From an uncultured Flavobacteriales bacterium (lineage in GTDB: Bacteria > Bacteroidota > Bacteroidia > Flavobacteriales > Flavobacteriaceae), in contig CAJXYJ010000007.1 in NCBI GenBank assembly GCA_913063255.1, forward strand, positions 1 through 42,958: a stretch of DNA of 42,958 nt. The letters run 5' to 3'. The position numbers and the translations under genes were made by a program. Positions 1 to 8,238 of this stretch are shown one piece after another. The notes under the pieces are model-generated. The model was given only the letters and a program-made list of their open reading frames with translations. It did not search any database and was not told the DNA's origin. How positions within the stretch are numbered: position 1 is the stretch's first letter; the number at the start of each line of letters is the position of its first letter.

Positions 1-458
1 TTTAATCCAGAAACCGAAACCATATTAATGATGCGTCCGTATCTATTAACCAATAATTTCTGAATTAAATGATTGGTAACATTAAAGAATCCATTTAAAC
101 TAGTATCGATAACATTTGTCCAATCTTCCCTTTTCATCCACATAAACAAATTGTCCTTGGTGATTCCTGCATTATTAACAATCACTTCTATAATTGCATC
201 CTTATGGTTATCGTGCCAATTATCTAACACCGTTGCAACCTGTTCTGCATTAGCAACATCAAACGGAAGCAGTTCTCCATTTCCACCTAATGCTTTCACA
301 TTCTCTAAAGTAGCCTCAGCAGCTTCTTTATTTCCTCTATAATTAATTAGTAATTTATAATTGGAATCTTTTGCTAATTGAAGACAAATTGCGCTTCCAA
401 TACCTCTAGATCCTCCTGTTACTAATGCGTATTTAATTTTTTCTGTTTTTTCTTTCAT
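1..458 (-). CDS. fabG: 3-oxoacyl-ACP reductase FabG-like, partial (C-terminus outside window)
   Basis: Short-chain dehydrogenase/reductase that reduces a 3-ketoacyl chain on acyl carrier protein with NADPH. About 152 residues are visible from the ATG at 456-458. The Rossmann motif TGGSRGIG is at residues 14-21, NNAG follows near residue 95, and the catalytic-serine segment (MVSVSG) lies at the truncated end; the Tyr-x-x-x-Lys pair is beyond the window. It sits 23 bp behind the WG-repeat gene and downstream of tyrosine ammonia-lyase, so it probably reduces the growing aryl-polyene chain of a flexirubin-type pigment rather than serving bulk fatty-acid synthesis. The family call is secure; the pathway is inferred from neighbours. 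Confidence 0.9.
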   Translation of the reverse strand, partial: MKEKTEKIKYALVTGGSRGIGSAICLQLAKDSNYKLLINYRGNKEAAEATLENVKALGGNGELLPFDVANAEQVATVLDNWHDNHKDAIIEVIVNNAGITKDNLFMWMKREDWTNVIDTSLNGFFNVTNHLIQKLLVNRYGRIINMVSVSGL

Positions 459-481
459 CAACTATTCTTCGTAATCTATTT

Positions 482-1612
482 TTATTTTGAAAACAACTCA
501 GCATGTTCATACCATTTCCCGTCTAACAATTCTCCATCAGCATTAATATAACCCCATTTCTTTTTTGCAGAAACTCTTGCCAAACCATTATGGAATCCTT
601 TTATATTATTTTTAGAAAACATAGAAAATCCCTTGGCTGTAATTTCATAGCCTTCTTCAATTTTCATAGACCCACTTTCATCTATAAATCCCCATAATTT
701 TTTTTCTTTTACTGGAGCCAGTCCATTTTTTGCAAAAACCTCAGCATCTTTATAGGATTCAGGTATTACTATTTCACCTTTTTCATTGATATAACCCCAA
801 AGCTTTCCTTTCATTGCTGGCGCTAATCCATTTCTAAACGCTTTTACTTTTGCATATTCTGGTTGTATTACCCATTCTGCTTTTGCATTTACAAATCCCC
901 ATAATTTATCTTTACGAGCATAGGTTAAATTTTCACCGTAATGAAAATCTGAAATTTTATTTATATCTGAATTTTCATGAAATTCATTATCCGAAATCAC
1001 TCCATAAGTTTCTCCTTTTTTTGCCCAAATCCCTACACTACTATAATCACCAATACCTTCAAAATTTAAATTAACTATTACTTTTCCAGAAGTATCAATC
1101 ATTCCCCACTTATCATTATTTCTAACTTTAGCATATCCATTTCTAAATTTTTTTATTACATCGTATGTAGGCTCTAAAATTACTTTTCCATCGGTTCCTA
1201 TCAAACCTATTTTCTTTTCTACTTTAAAAAACGCAACACCATCGTTAAAATCGAAAACTTTTTCAGTTGCAGGAATTTCTAATACTTTGTTAGCAGCGTC
1301 AACATGCTTCCATTGGTCATCTTTTAATACCACAACAAATCCTGAATTAAAAGTTTTCATTTTATCGTATTCTGGGGATATTACCCACTCTCCCATGGTG
1401 TTGATAAGCCCCCAGACTTTCCCGTTTTCGGAAGCAGCTGCATATCCTTCAGAAAATTTTCCTGCATTTTTAAACTTTGCCGGAATAACCATTTCGCCAG
1501 GTTTGTTAATATATCCTGCTTTGCCATCCTCAACAACTAGAGCTAATTCTTGAGCAAAACAATTACCTGTAATAAATACAAATGCGAATACTAATAAAAT
1601 CGACTTTTTCAT
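482..1612 (-). CDS. Exported WG-repeat protein in the pigment operon
   Basis: 376 residues. An N-terminal signal peptide (Lys-Lys, hydrophobic core, likely cleavage after CFA) is followed by tandem WG repeats of roughly 35-45 residues over the whole length. Six copies keep a Trp-Gly core followed by a hydrophobic pair (VWGLI, KWGMI, LWGFV, LWGYI, LWGFI, KWGYI), and others are degenerate (AGYI, IGLI, TYGVI). WG repeats are thought to build a beta-rich scaffold; no enzymatic residues are evident. The gene starts 9 bp after the ammonia-lyase stop and ends 23 bp before fabG, so it is almost certainly co-transcribed with pigment genes. A periplasmic or outer-membrane role linked to pigment placement is possible but inferred only from position. 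Confidence 0.88.
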   Translation of the reverse strand: MKKSILLVFAFVFITGNCFAQELALVVEDGKAGYINKPGEMVIPAKFKNAGKFSEGYAAASENGKVWGLINTMGEWVISPEYDKMKTFNSGFVVVLKDDQWKHVDAANKVLEIPATEKVFDFNDGVAFFKVEKKIGLIGTDGKVILEPTYDVIKKFRNGYAKVRNNDKWGMIDTSGKVIVNLNFEGIGDYSSVGIWAKKGETYGVISDNEFHENSDINKISDFHYGENLTYARKDKLWGFVNAKAEWVIQPEYAKVKAFRNGLAPAMKGKLWGYINEKGEIVIPESYKDAEVFAKNGLAPVKEKKLWGFIDESGSMKIEEGYEITAKGFSMFSKNNIKGFHNGLARVSAKKKWGYINADGELLDGKWYEHAELFSK

Positions 1613-1621
1613 AATATTAAT

Positions 1622-3142
1622 TTAATGGTTAATTATATATTCTTTTACCTTATTTACAAAAGGGTACATCACTACGTCTTCAGTAAAGATAGGCACAATT
1701 TCTCTAATTGCATCGTACATTTTTTTCGTTTTGGAAGACACCTTATCTTGAACCTTAAGGTATTCTATAGCTTGAACTATCGTTATAAGTTCTATTGCAA
1801 TTACCTCAAAAGAGTTTTCTATCACTTTCTTAGTAATCGTAGCTGCATTAGTACCCATACTCACAATATCTTGATTATCGTTATTATTAGGAATACTATG
1901 CACATACATAGAGTTCGATAACATTTGACTTTCAGCTGTAGTTGATGTTGCGGTAAACTGCACCCCTTGCATCCCAAAATTAAGACCCAATTTAGCCAAA
2001 TTAACAAATGGAGGCAAGCAATCGTTTAATCGTGAATTTAATAAATAATTAAGTTGCCTTTCTGCTAGCATAGTCATTTTAGTAACTACCAATTTTAACT
2101 TATCCATTTCTAAAGACACATAATCTCCATGAAAATTACCCCCGTGATAAACACTCTTTTTCTCAACATTAACAATAGGATTGTCATTTGCCGAATTTAC
2201 TTCTTCTATTAGTATTTTTTCAGTATGATTTAAGGTATCTAAAACTGGTCCTAAAATTTGAGGCACACAACGCAAAGAATAATATTCCTGTACTTTTTCC
2301 TCAAAAACCGTGATCCCATTATTATCTTTATAAAGATGTTGTTCTCGCTTTCTTGTTAAACTACTGTCACTTAAATGCTCTCGCATTTTTTGCGCAACTT
2401 GTTGTTGTCCTATGTGTTTTTTAGACTCATTTAATTCGCAAGACAAATGATCGTCATAGGCTTGAACTATTTCATTTATAGCAGAGGAACAAATTACCGC
2501 CCAATTTAATAGTTTTCTAGTATTAACAGTATTTACTAGACCAATACCTGTCATTACTGAAGTACCATTCATCAAGGCTAATCCTTCTCGTAATTTAACT
2601 TCGATAGGCCTTAGGTTTTCAATTTCAAAAACTTCTTTTGTTGACTTTAATTCGCCTTTATAAAACACTTCACCTTCTCCAATTAACACCAGTGCCAAAT
2701 GCGCTAACTGAACCAAATCTCCACTTGCTCCTACACCTCCATGTTCGAAAATTAAAGGTGTAATATCACGATTTATTAGCTCGGTCATTAATTGAATTAC
2801 AGAAATATGTACACCAGAATTCCCCAAACACAAGGTATTTAATCTGGCTAACATTGCAGCTTTCACACATCTTGGGTCTATAGGATTTCCTGTTCCAGAA
2901 GCGTGACTTCTTATCAAATTATATTGTAGTTGGTTCCTTTCTGAATCTTGAATTTTATACTGAGCCATTGGTCCAAACCCAGTATTTACACCATATATAA
3001 TTTTATTCTCTGAAAATTCTTTAAGAAATTCGAAACTTTTAGTTACTCTGTCTACTACTGTTTGATCTATCTGAAGCGTATCACCATTAAAAACTACTTC
3101 TTTAAAACGCTCTATATCCAAACTTCCTCTGTCTTTTAACAT
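1622..3142 (-). CDS. Tyrosine ammonia-lyase (aromatic amino acid lyase, MIO family)
   Basis: 506 residues of the HAL/PAL/TAL family, which removes ammonia from an aromatic amino acid using the MIO prosthetic group formed from Ala-Ser-Gly. The ASG triad is at 139-141 in GGVGASGDL, the catalytic-loop tyrosine is Tyr50 in YGVNTGFG, and the substrate-side His80 lies in IRSHASGTG. From memory the sequence resembles the characterised tyrosine ammonia-lyase of Flavobacterium johnsoniae along its whole length; no alignment was run. It would supply 4-coumarate as the starter of a flexirubin-type aryl polyene. The ATG at 3140-3142 starts a full-length protein. First gene of the operon with the WG-repeat protein and fabG. 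Histidine ammonia-lyase is the alternative, but no other hut genes are nearby. Confidence 0.9.
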   Translation of the reverse strand: MLKDRGSLDIERFKEVVFNGDTLQIDQTVVDRVTKSFEFLKEFSENKIIYGVNTGFGPMAQYKIQDSERNQLQYNLIRSHASGTGNPIDPRCVKAAMLARLNTLCLGNSGVHISVIQLMTELINRDITPLIFEHGGVGASGDLVQLAHLALVLIGEGEVFYKGELKSTKEVFEIENLRPIEVKLREGLALMNGTSVMTGIGLVNTVNTRKLLNWAVICSSAINEIVQAYDDHLSCELNESKKHIGQQQVAQKMREHLSDSSLTRKREQHLYKDNNGITVFEEKVQEYYSLRCVPQILGPVLDTLNHTEKILIEEVNSANDNPIVNVEKKSVYHGGNFHGDYVSLEMDKLKLVVTKMTMLAERQLNYLLNSRLNDCLPPFVNLAKLGLNFGMQGVQFTATSTTAESQMLSNSMYVHSIPNNNDNQDIVSMGTNAATITKKVIENSFEVIAIELITIVQAIEYLKVQDKVSSKTKKMYDAIREIVPIFTEDVVMYPFVNKVKEYIINH

Positions 3143-3190
3143 TTAATAGTTATTGAATGATTTTAGATTTAAAATCATTAATTTAGTATG

Positions 3191-3198
3191 CAAATTTA
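3191..3198 (-). promoter_or_regulatory. Candidate -7 box of the ammonia-lyase operon
   Basis: Reads TAAATTTG on the minus strand, matching the Bacteroidota -7 consensus TAnnTTTG, and would give a start about 40 nt before the ammonia-lyase ATG. The nearest upstream TTG is 25 nt away, slightly longer than the usual spacing, so the -33 element is uncertain. It lies in the 86-bp divergent gap with the halogenase-like gene. Confidence 0.4.
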
Positions 3199-3228
3199 AA
3201 ACAATTTTTTACACTAAAATAATCAATT

Positions 3229-4470
3229 TTGAAAGACAAAATTATTGACGTTTTAATCATTGGAGCAGGACCTTCAGGATGTGTTTCAGCTTCCTATTTA
3301 CACAACAATAATGTAAATATAAAAGTAATAGAAAAAAGCAAATTCCCTAGATTTGTAATAGGCGAAAGCTTGTTGCCTCGGTGCATGGATCATTTTGAAG
3401 AAGCTGGATTATTAGATGCTTTAAAGAATTTTGGTTTTGAGAAAAAGGAAGGTGCTCGTTTTTTACAAGGAGATATTATATGTGAATTCGATTTTAGTAA
3501 AAAACATGGGGATGGTTGGGATTGGACTTGGCAAGTACCTAGAGCAGATTTCGATAATGTCTTGGCTCAAGAACTTGTAAAAAGAGGAGTAGATATCGCT
3601 TTTGAACATGAAGTAATTGCTGTGGATTTCGATGAAAATGGGATTTCTACCACTACAATTAAAGATGGAAATGGAAACAATTATAGCATTACTGCTAAAA
3701 ACATAATTGACTCAAGTGGCTACGGAAGGGTATTGCCCAGATTGTTAGATTTAAGTTTGCCATCAGATTTACCAAAACACTCCTCTGTTTTTACCCATGT
3801 TAAAGACATTAAAAGACCTGAAGGTTATCAAGGAACTCGAATCACTTTTGATGTTTTAGACACACAAACATGGTTATGGATAATTCCATTTTCAGATGGA
3901 AATACAAGTATAGGATACGTTGGACCAACAGAACACATAGAATCTTTTCCTGGAAATACTACTGAAAAATTACAAGCAATGGTTCGTCAATCTGATTTTT
4001 TCAAGGATCGATTCGAGGATATCGACTATTTATTTGAACCTGTTTTAATTAAAAATTACTCTGTTTCTGTTAAACAATTATATGGAAAAGGCTATGTATT
4101 AACTGGAAATAGTACTGAGTTTTTAGACCCGGTATTCTCATCTGGAGTAACCTTTGCTACAGAATCTTCTTTATTAGCGGCAAAACTAGTTACAAAACAA
4201 TTACAAGGAGAACCTGTAGACTGGGAAAAAGAATATACAGAATACATTCTTGAAGGTGTAAATGTTTTTAAATCTTATGTAAATGAATGGTACTCTGGCA
4301 ACCTGCAAAAGTTGTTTTTTCACAGACCAGAAAACCCCGAAATTAAAGCTCAGATTTGTGCAGTATTAGCGGGTTATGTATGGGATAAAACTAATCCTTT
4401 CGTGACAAAACATAAAAGAATAGTGTCGACTATGGCTCATTTATTAGAAATGGAAAGTAGTAATTCTTAA
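3229..4470 (+). CDS. Flavin-dependent halogenase/oxidoreductase-like protein
   Basis: 413 residues with a flavoprotein fold of the tryptophan-halogenase/geranylgeranyl-reductase type. The dinucleotide motif GAGPSG is at 12-17, GESLLP at 45-50, WLWIIP at 215-220 (close to the halogenase WxWxIP signature), and a second FAD-contact segment FLDPVFSSG at 298-306. GFEKKEGARF at 69-78 resembles the GFxxKxGAxF segment that carries the catalytic lysine of halogenases acting on carrier-protein substrates, which would make Lys73 the candidate. The start is TTG at 3229: an in-frame stop lies at 3220-3222 and the FAD motif leaves no room for a later ATG. Divergent from the ammonia-lyase, so a tailoring step on the pigment's aryl ring (chlorination or hydroxylation) is likely but unproven. 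Confidence 0.82.
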   Translation: MKDKIIDVLIIGAGPSGCVSASYLHNNNVNIKVIEKSKFPRFVIGESLLPRCMDHFEEAGLLDALKNFGFEKKEGARFLQGDIICEFDFSKKHGDGWDWTWQVPRADFDNVLAQELVKRGVDIAFEHEVIAVDFDENGISTTTIKDGNGNNYSITAKNIIDSSGYGRVLPRLLDLSLPSDLPKHSSVFTHVKDIKRPEGYQGTRITFDVLDTQTWLWIIPFSDGNTSIGYVGPTEHIESFPGNTTEKLQAMVRQSDFFKDRFEDIDYLFEPVLIKNYSVSVKQLYGKGYVLTGNSTEFLDPVFSSGVTFATESSLLAAKLVTKQLQGEPVDWEKEYTEYILEGVNVFKSYVNEWYSGNLQKLFFHRPENPEIKAQICAVLAGYVWDKTNPFVTKHKRIVSTMAHLLEMESSNS

Positions 4471-4513
4471 ATCGAAATTCTTATTAGAATTGGGTAATTG
4501 CCCTGTTTTACTA

Positions 4514-4762
4514 TCATGAAAAATCTATGGTCCCTTGAGATTTCAATTCAAATTCAATCACTTTTAGGGTATCAAATTCAAAGTTTCTAATACCTCTCCT
4601 CCTTCTGCCTAATATATTTTTAAACTCAGGTTCGTATAATTTAGCCCTATGGTATTCCCTACTTTTTAAATAATTGACCACTTTTTTTGTAGACATGGTT
4701 TCGGGTAAAATATTTGCTTCTATAAGATTAGCAAGTACAGATTTAATTTCTTCGGGTATCAT
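4514..4762 (-). CDS. Small hypothetical protein (82 aa) behind mutS
   Basis: I do not recognise this protein. It is 82 residues long, with a probably helical first half, a basic run (GRRRRG) in the middle and no signal peptide or membrane segment. The ATG at 4760-4762 lies 72 bp beyond the mutS stop in the same direction, so it could be transcribed by read-through from mutS; a GGAG sits only about 3 nt before the ATG, too close to be a good ribosome site. Composition looks protein-like and the opposite-strand ORF here is poorer, but it could be chance. Confidence 0.42.
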   Translation of the reverse strand: MIPEEIKSVLANLIEANILPETMSTKKVVNYLKSREYHRAKLYEPEFKNILGRRRRGIRNFEFDTLKVIEFELKSQGTIDFS

Positions 4763-4834
4763 ACTCCATAAATTTAAAATTCTGATTTTCAGAAAACGCT
4801 CTATAAATTTACGATATAATTTTAATAATGTCTT

Positions 4835-7489
4835 TTATTTTTTAAACTTAATATTTGCCTTAGGTTGAAGCATGCGTTTAATTTCGTTTAGCTTCATTAA
4901 AGCTTCCACGGGAGTTAAAGTGTCAATATCTATATTGAGAATTTCATTTTTAATATCTTCTAAAAGCGGATCGTCTAGCTTGAAAAAACTGAGTTGCATT
5001 TCATCTTTTGCAATTGCCTTCATCTCTTCGGTTAATTCTTCTGAAGAATGGGACTTTTCAAGACGTTTCAATATTTTATTGGCTCGATCTAAAACGGCTT
5101 GTGGCATACCCGCCATTTTAGCAACATGAATTCCAAAACTATGATGGGATCCTCCAGGAACTAATTTCCGAAGAAAAAGAACATTGTCTTTCAACTCTTT
5201 AACCGAAACATTATAGTTTTTAATCCGCTCAAAAGTTTCAGTCATTTCATTGAGCTCATGATAATGGGTTGCAAATAAGGTCTTAGCTTTACTTGGATGT
5301 TCATGCAAATACTCACTAATTGCCCAGGCTATAGAAATACCATCATAAGTACTGGTCCCACGACCAATTTCATCTAATAACACCAAGCTTCTATCTGATA
5401 TATTATTTAATATACTTGCTGCTTCATTCATCTCTACCATAAAGGTAGATTCTCCCATAGAGATGTTATCACTTGCACCAACTCTGGTAAATATTTTATC
5501 TACAATACCCAATCTTGCTGCTTTTGCTGGAACAAAACTCCCAATTTGTGCCATTAAAACAATCAATGCAGTTTGCCGTAATATCGCAGATTTACCACTC
5601 ATATTAGGTCCCGTAATCATAATAATTTGCTGCATCTCCCTATCCAAATAAACATCGTTTGCAATAAAAGGGGAATCTGGCGGAAGTTGTTTTTCTATTA
5701 CAGGATGCCTTCCTTCTTTTATATCAATCTCGAAAGTATCGTCTATAAATGGTCGGGTATAATTAGATGTTTTTGCGTTGGAAGCAAAAGAACACAAACA
5801 ATCCAATTCGCCAATTAACCGTGCATTTTGCTGAACTTGTGCAATATATTGAAGCATCCATTCTATTAATTTTGCGAAGATATCTTGTTCTAATACTGCA
5901 ATTTTTTCTTCAGCTCCAAGAATTTTAGTTTCGTATTCCTTTAGTTCTTCGGTGATATAACGTTCTGCATTTACCAATGTTTGCTTGCGAATCCATTCTT
6001 CTGGAACCTTATCTTTATGGCTATTTCTAACTTCTATATAATATCCAAACACATTATTGGATGCAATTTTTAAAGATGTAATTCCTGTGCGTTCCGTTTC
6101 CCTCTTCAACATTGCATTTAGGTAGTCTTTTCCACCTTTTGCAATACTTCTTAGCTCATCTAATTCTTCGGAAACTCCTTCTGCAATGGCATTCCCTTTC
6201 TGAATCATTACAGGAGCTTCTTCGTTTAAAGTAGCTTTAATTTTCTCACGAAGCAATTCACAATCTTGTAATTGCTCTCCAATAATCTTTATAGATTCAT
6301 TATTTGCTTGCTCGGCTTGTAATTTTATTGGAATAATAGCCTCTAATGAATTTTTAAGGTGAATCACTTCTCTCGGACTTACTTTTCCTGTAGCAACTTT
6401 AGATATTAACCGCTCTAAATCGCCGATACGCTTAATATTTAGTTGAATTTTATCGAGAACTATTGGTTCATCTAATAAATAACTAACTACTTCATGACGG
6501 CTGGTTATTTTGTCTTTATTTTTTAATGGAAGAGCAACCCAACGTTTTAACAATCTACCTCCCATTGGAGAAATTGTACTGTCTATAACATCCAATAAGG
6601 TTACTGCATTTTGTGAAGTGGAATGGTATAATTCTAAGTTTCCAATCGTAAATCGATCCATCCAAACATAAGCATCCTCTGCAATTCTAGATATTTTTGA
6701 TATGTGTTGCAACTTATTATGCCTGGTTTCAGATAAATAATGAAGTGCTGCTCCAGATGAAATAATTCCAGAGGATAAATGTGCGATACCAAATCCTTTT
6801 AAGGATGTTGTTTTAAAATGACTGTTTAATGTTTCGGTAGCATAATCGGTTTGAAAAACCCAATCTTCTAAATGAAATACATGAAAATTATCTCCAAAAG
6901 TTTCAGAAAAAAGCTTCCGTTTTTGTTTAGATAATAAGACTTCTGAAGGACTAAAATTTTGAAGTAATTTATCAACATATTCTGCAGATCCTTGAGAAGT
7001 TAAAAACTCTCCAGTAGATACATCTAAAAAGGATACTCCTATTTCTTGATCCCCTCTTTTTTTGGTTACTGAGCTTGTCGAAGTGCCAAAGTGTATCGCT
7101 GCTAAAAAATTATTGGATTTTGCAGTAAGAATATCATCGCTTAAAGCAACTCCTGGCGTAACTAATTCGGTGACGCCTCTTTTTACAATTTTTTTAGTTT
7201 GTTTAGGGTCTTCTAATTGGTCACAAATTGCCACCCGACAACCTGCCATAACTAATTTTGGCAAATACGTGTTTAACGAATGATGCGGGAAACCAGCCAA
7301 CTCAATCTTTTCTCCATCTCCACCATTATTTCTTGCTGTAAGGGTTATATTTAAAATCCCAGCTGCTTTTATAGCATCTTCCCCAAATGTTTCGTAAAAA
7401 TCCCCTATCCTAAATAACAATAAGGCATCAGGATATTTAGCCTTGATGGCATTATATTGCTTCATTAATGGGGTGACTTTCTTTGCCAT
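4835..7489 (-). CDS. mutS: DNA mismatch repair protein MutS
   Basis: 884 residues, usual MutS1 length. The mismatch-binding motif FYETFG is at residues 31-36 (Phe and Glu insert at the mispair), followed by connector, lever and clamp regions, then the ATPase domain with Walker [10 protein letters not shown] near residue 625, Walker [13 protein letters not shown], and the family motif FATHYHEL. It recognises mismatches and recruits MutL. Relative to family members as I remember them, there is an extra stretch at residues 135-149 at the start of the connector domain, encoded partly by a dispersed DNA repeat (separate entry). The start ATG at 7487-7489 gives the typical MxxxxTPLMKQY N-terminus. 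Divergent from the SpoU methyltransferase gene. Confidence 0.97.
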   Translation of the reverse strand: MAKKVTPLMKQYNAIKAKYPDALLLFRIGDFYETFGEDAIKAAGILNITLTARNNGGDGEKIELAGFPHHSLNTYLPKLVMAGCRVAICDQLEDPKQTKKIVKRGVTELVTPGVALSDDILTAKSNNFLAAIHFGTSTSSVTKKRGDQEIGVSFLDVSTGEFLTSQGSAEYVDKLLQNFSPSEVLLSKQKRKLFSETFGDNFHVFHLEDWVFQTDYATETLNSHFKTTSLKGFGIAHLSSGIISSGAALHYLSETRHNKLQHISKISRIAEDAYVWMDRFTIGNLELYHSTSQNAVTLLDVIDSTISPMGGRLLKRWVALPLKNKDKITSRHEVVSYLLDEPIVLDKIQLNIKRIGDLERLISKVATGKVSPREVIHLKNSLEAIIPIKLQAEQANNESIKIIGEQLQDCELLREKIKATLNEEAPVMIQKGNAIAEGVSEELDELRSIAKGGKDYLNAMLKRETERTGITSLKIASNNVFGYYIEVRNSHKDKVPEEWIRKQTLVNAERYITEELKEYETKILGAEEKIAVLEQDIFAKLIEWMLQYIAQVQQNARLIGELDCLCSFASNAKTSNYTRPFIDDTFEIDIKEGRHPVIEKQLPPDSPFIANDVYLDREMQQIIMITGPNMSGKSAILRQTALIVLMAQIGSFVPAKAARLGIVDKIFTRVGASDNISMGESTFMVEMNEAASILNNISDRSLVLLDEIGRGTSTYDGISIAWAISEYLHEHPSKAKTLFATHYHELNEMTETFERIKNYNVSVKELKDNVLFLRKLVPGGSHHSFGIHVAKMAGMPQAVLDRANKILKRLEKSHSSEELTEEMKAIAKDEMQLSFFKLDDPLLEDIKNEILNIDIDTLTPVEALMKLNEIKRMLQPKANIKFKK
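7064..7087. repeat. Copy of a dispersed short repeat inside mutS
   Basis: On the minus strand this reads GGCACTTCGACAAGCTCAGT followed by AACC. The core (CTTCGACAAGCTCAGT, or its complement ACTGAGCTTGTCGAAG) matches the short dispersed repeats common between genes in flavobacterial chromosomes, with other copies in this window near 38437 and 41734. Here it lies in the mutS reading frame and encodes about residues 135-142 (GTSTSSVT) without a stop or frameshift. Confidence 0.6.
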
Positions 7490-7593
7490 TTTTTATAAAT
7501 AATTCTGAATAGGCTAAAGTAGAAAAATACTCCTTTTCTTTAAAATCCTTTCTATCTGAATTATTGGCTTTTATCAACAATCCTCAAAATGAG

Positions 7594-7625
7594 TTGGCAC
7601 TTACAATTTGAAGATTGTACCTTTG
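7594..7625 (+). promoter_or_regulatory. Promoter of the SpoU methyltransferase gene
   Basis: TTG at 7594-7596, a 21-nt spacer, and TACCTTTG at 7618-7625 fit the Bacteroidota consensus TTG-N17-23-TAnnTTTG. The expected start is near 7632, giving a leader of only about 10 nt before the ATG at 7641. Confidence 0.55.
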
Positions 7626-7640
7626 AATTTTTAAATAATC

Positions 7641-8174
7641 ATGCAACACCGAAAGTTAAAAAATAGCGAACTTCTTCGTATTTCTCCAGAAGAATATAAA
7701 ACCTCCAAAAAAACGTCTTTAATAATTATTTTAGACAATATTAGAAGTCTGAATAACATTGGATCTGTTTTTCGTACAGCAGATGCTTTTTTAATTCAAA
7801 AAATATATCTCTGCGGAATCACTGCAACACCTCCGCATAAAGACATTCATAAAACTGCTCTTGGCGCAACTGATAGTGTGGAATGGGAATATATCGAAAA
7901 CACCATAGACCTTATTAAAAAATTAAAGGAACAAAATGTTGAAATTCTGAGTATTGAACAATCTGAAAATTCCGTTTCTTTAGAAAACTTTAAAGCCAAA
8001 AAAAACACTAGGTATGCAATTGTTTTCGGCAACGAAGTAAAAGGAGTGCAACAAGAAGTTGTTTCTACAAGTGATGTTGTTCTTGAAATTCCACAGTATG
8101 GAACCAAGCATTCTTTAAATATTTCGGTAAGTTGCGGTGTTGTAGTTTGGGATTTGTTTGTGAAACTTTCCTAA
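7641..8174 (+). CDS. SpoU/TrmH-family RNA 2'-O-methyltransferase
   Basis: 177 residues forming a single SPOUT methyltransferase domain that transfers a methyl group from S-adenosylmethionine to a ribose 2'-OH in tRNA or rRNA. All three family motifs are present: motif 1 NIRSLNNIGSVFRTAD at 33-48 with the key Asn and Arg, motif 2 VFGNEVKGV at 128-136 with the Gly-Asn-Glu, and motif 3 EIPQYGTKHSLNISVS at 149-164, which forms the knotted cofactor site. The N-terminal substrate-binding domain of RlmB is missing, so it is nearer the short TrmH/TrmL type; the exact target nucleotide cannot be told. Divergent from mutS. Confidence 0.9.
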   Translation: MQHRKLKNSELLRISPEEYKTSKKTSLIIILDNIRSLNNIGSVFRTADAFLIQKIYLCGITATPPHKDIHKTALGATDSVEWEYIENTIDLIKKLKEQNVEILSIEQSENSVSLENFKAKKNTRYAIVFGNEVKGVQQEVVSTSDVVLEIPQYGTKHSLNISVSCGVVVWDLFVKLS

Positions 8175-8179
8175 ATTTG
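8146..8179 (+). promoter_or_regulatory. Candidate promoter of the Tyr/Gly/Arg-rich exported protein
   Basis: TTTG at 8146-8149 and TAAATTTG at 8172-8179, separated by 22 nt, match the Bacteroidota promoter pattern. The -7 box overlaps the stop codon of the upstream methyltransferase gene. Predicted leader is about 50 nt. Confidence 0.42.
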
Positions 8180-8238
8180 TTTTTAAAATATTACCCTAAA
8201 TATTAGAACAAGCTTAATTAATTTGTAAAAAATAATTC

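Noticed and set aside
73-342. Plus-strand 89-aa ORF at the left edge
   Set aside because: Antisense shadow of the fabG frame, which has clear short-chain dehydrogenase motifs.
4476-4506. Weak hairpins (AATTCT/AGAATT and GGG/CCC) after the halogenase-like gene
   Set aside because: Stems too short and T run poor; not called as a terminator.
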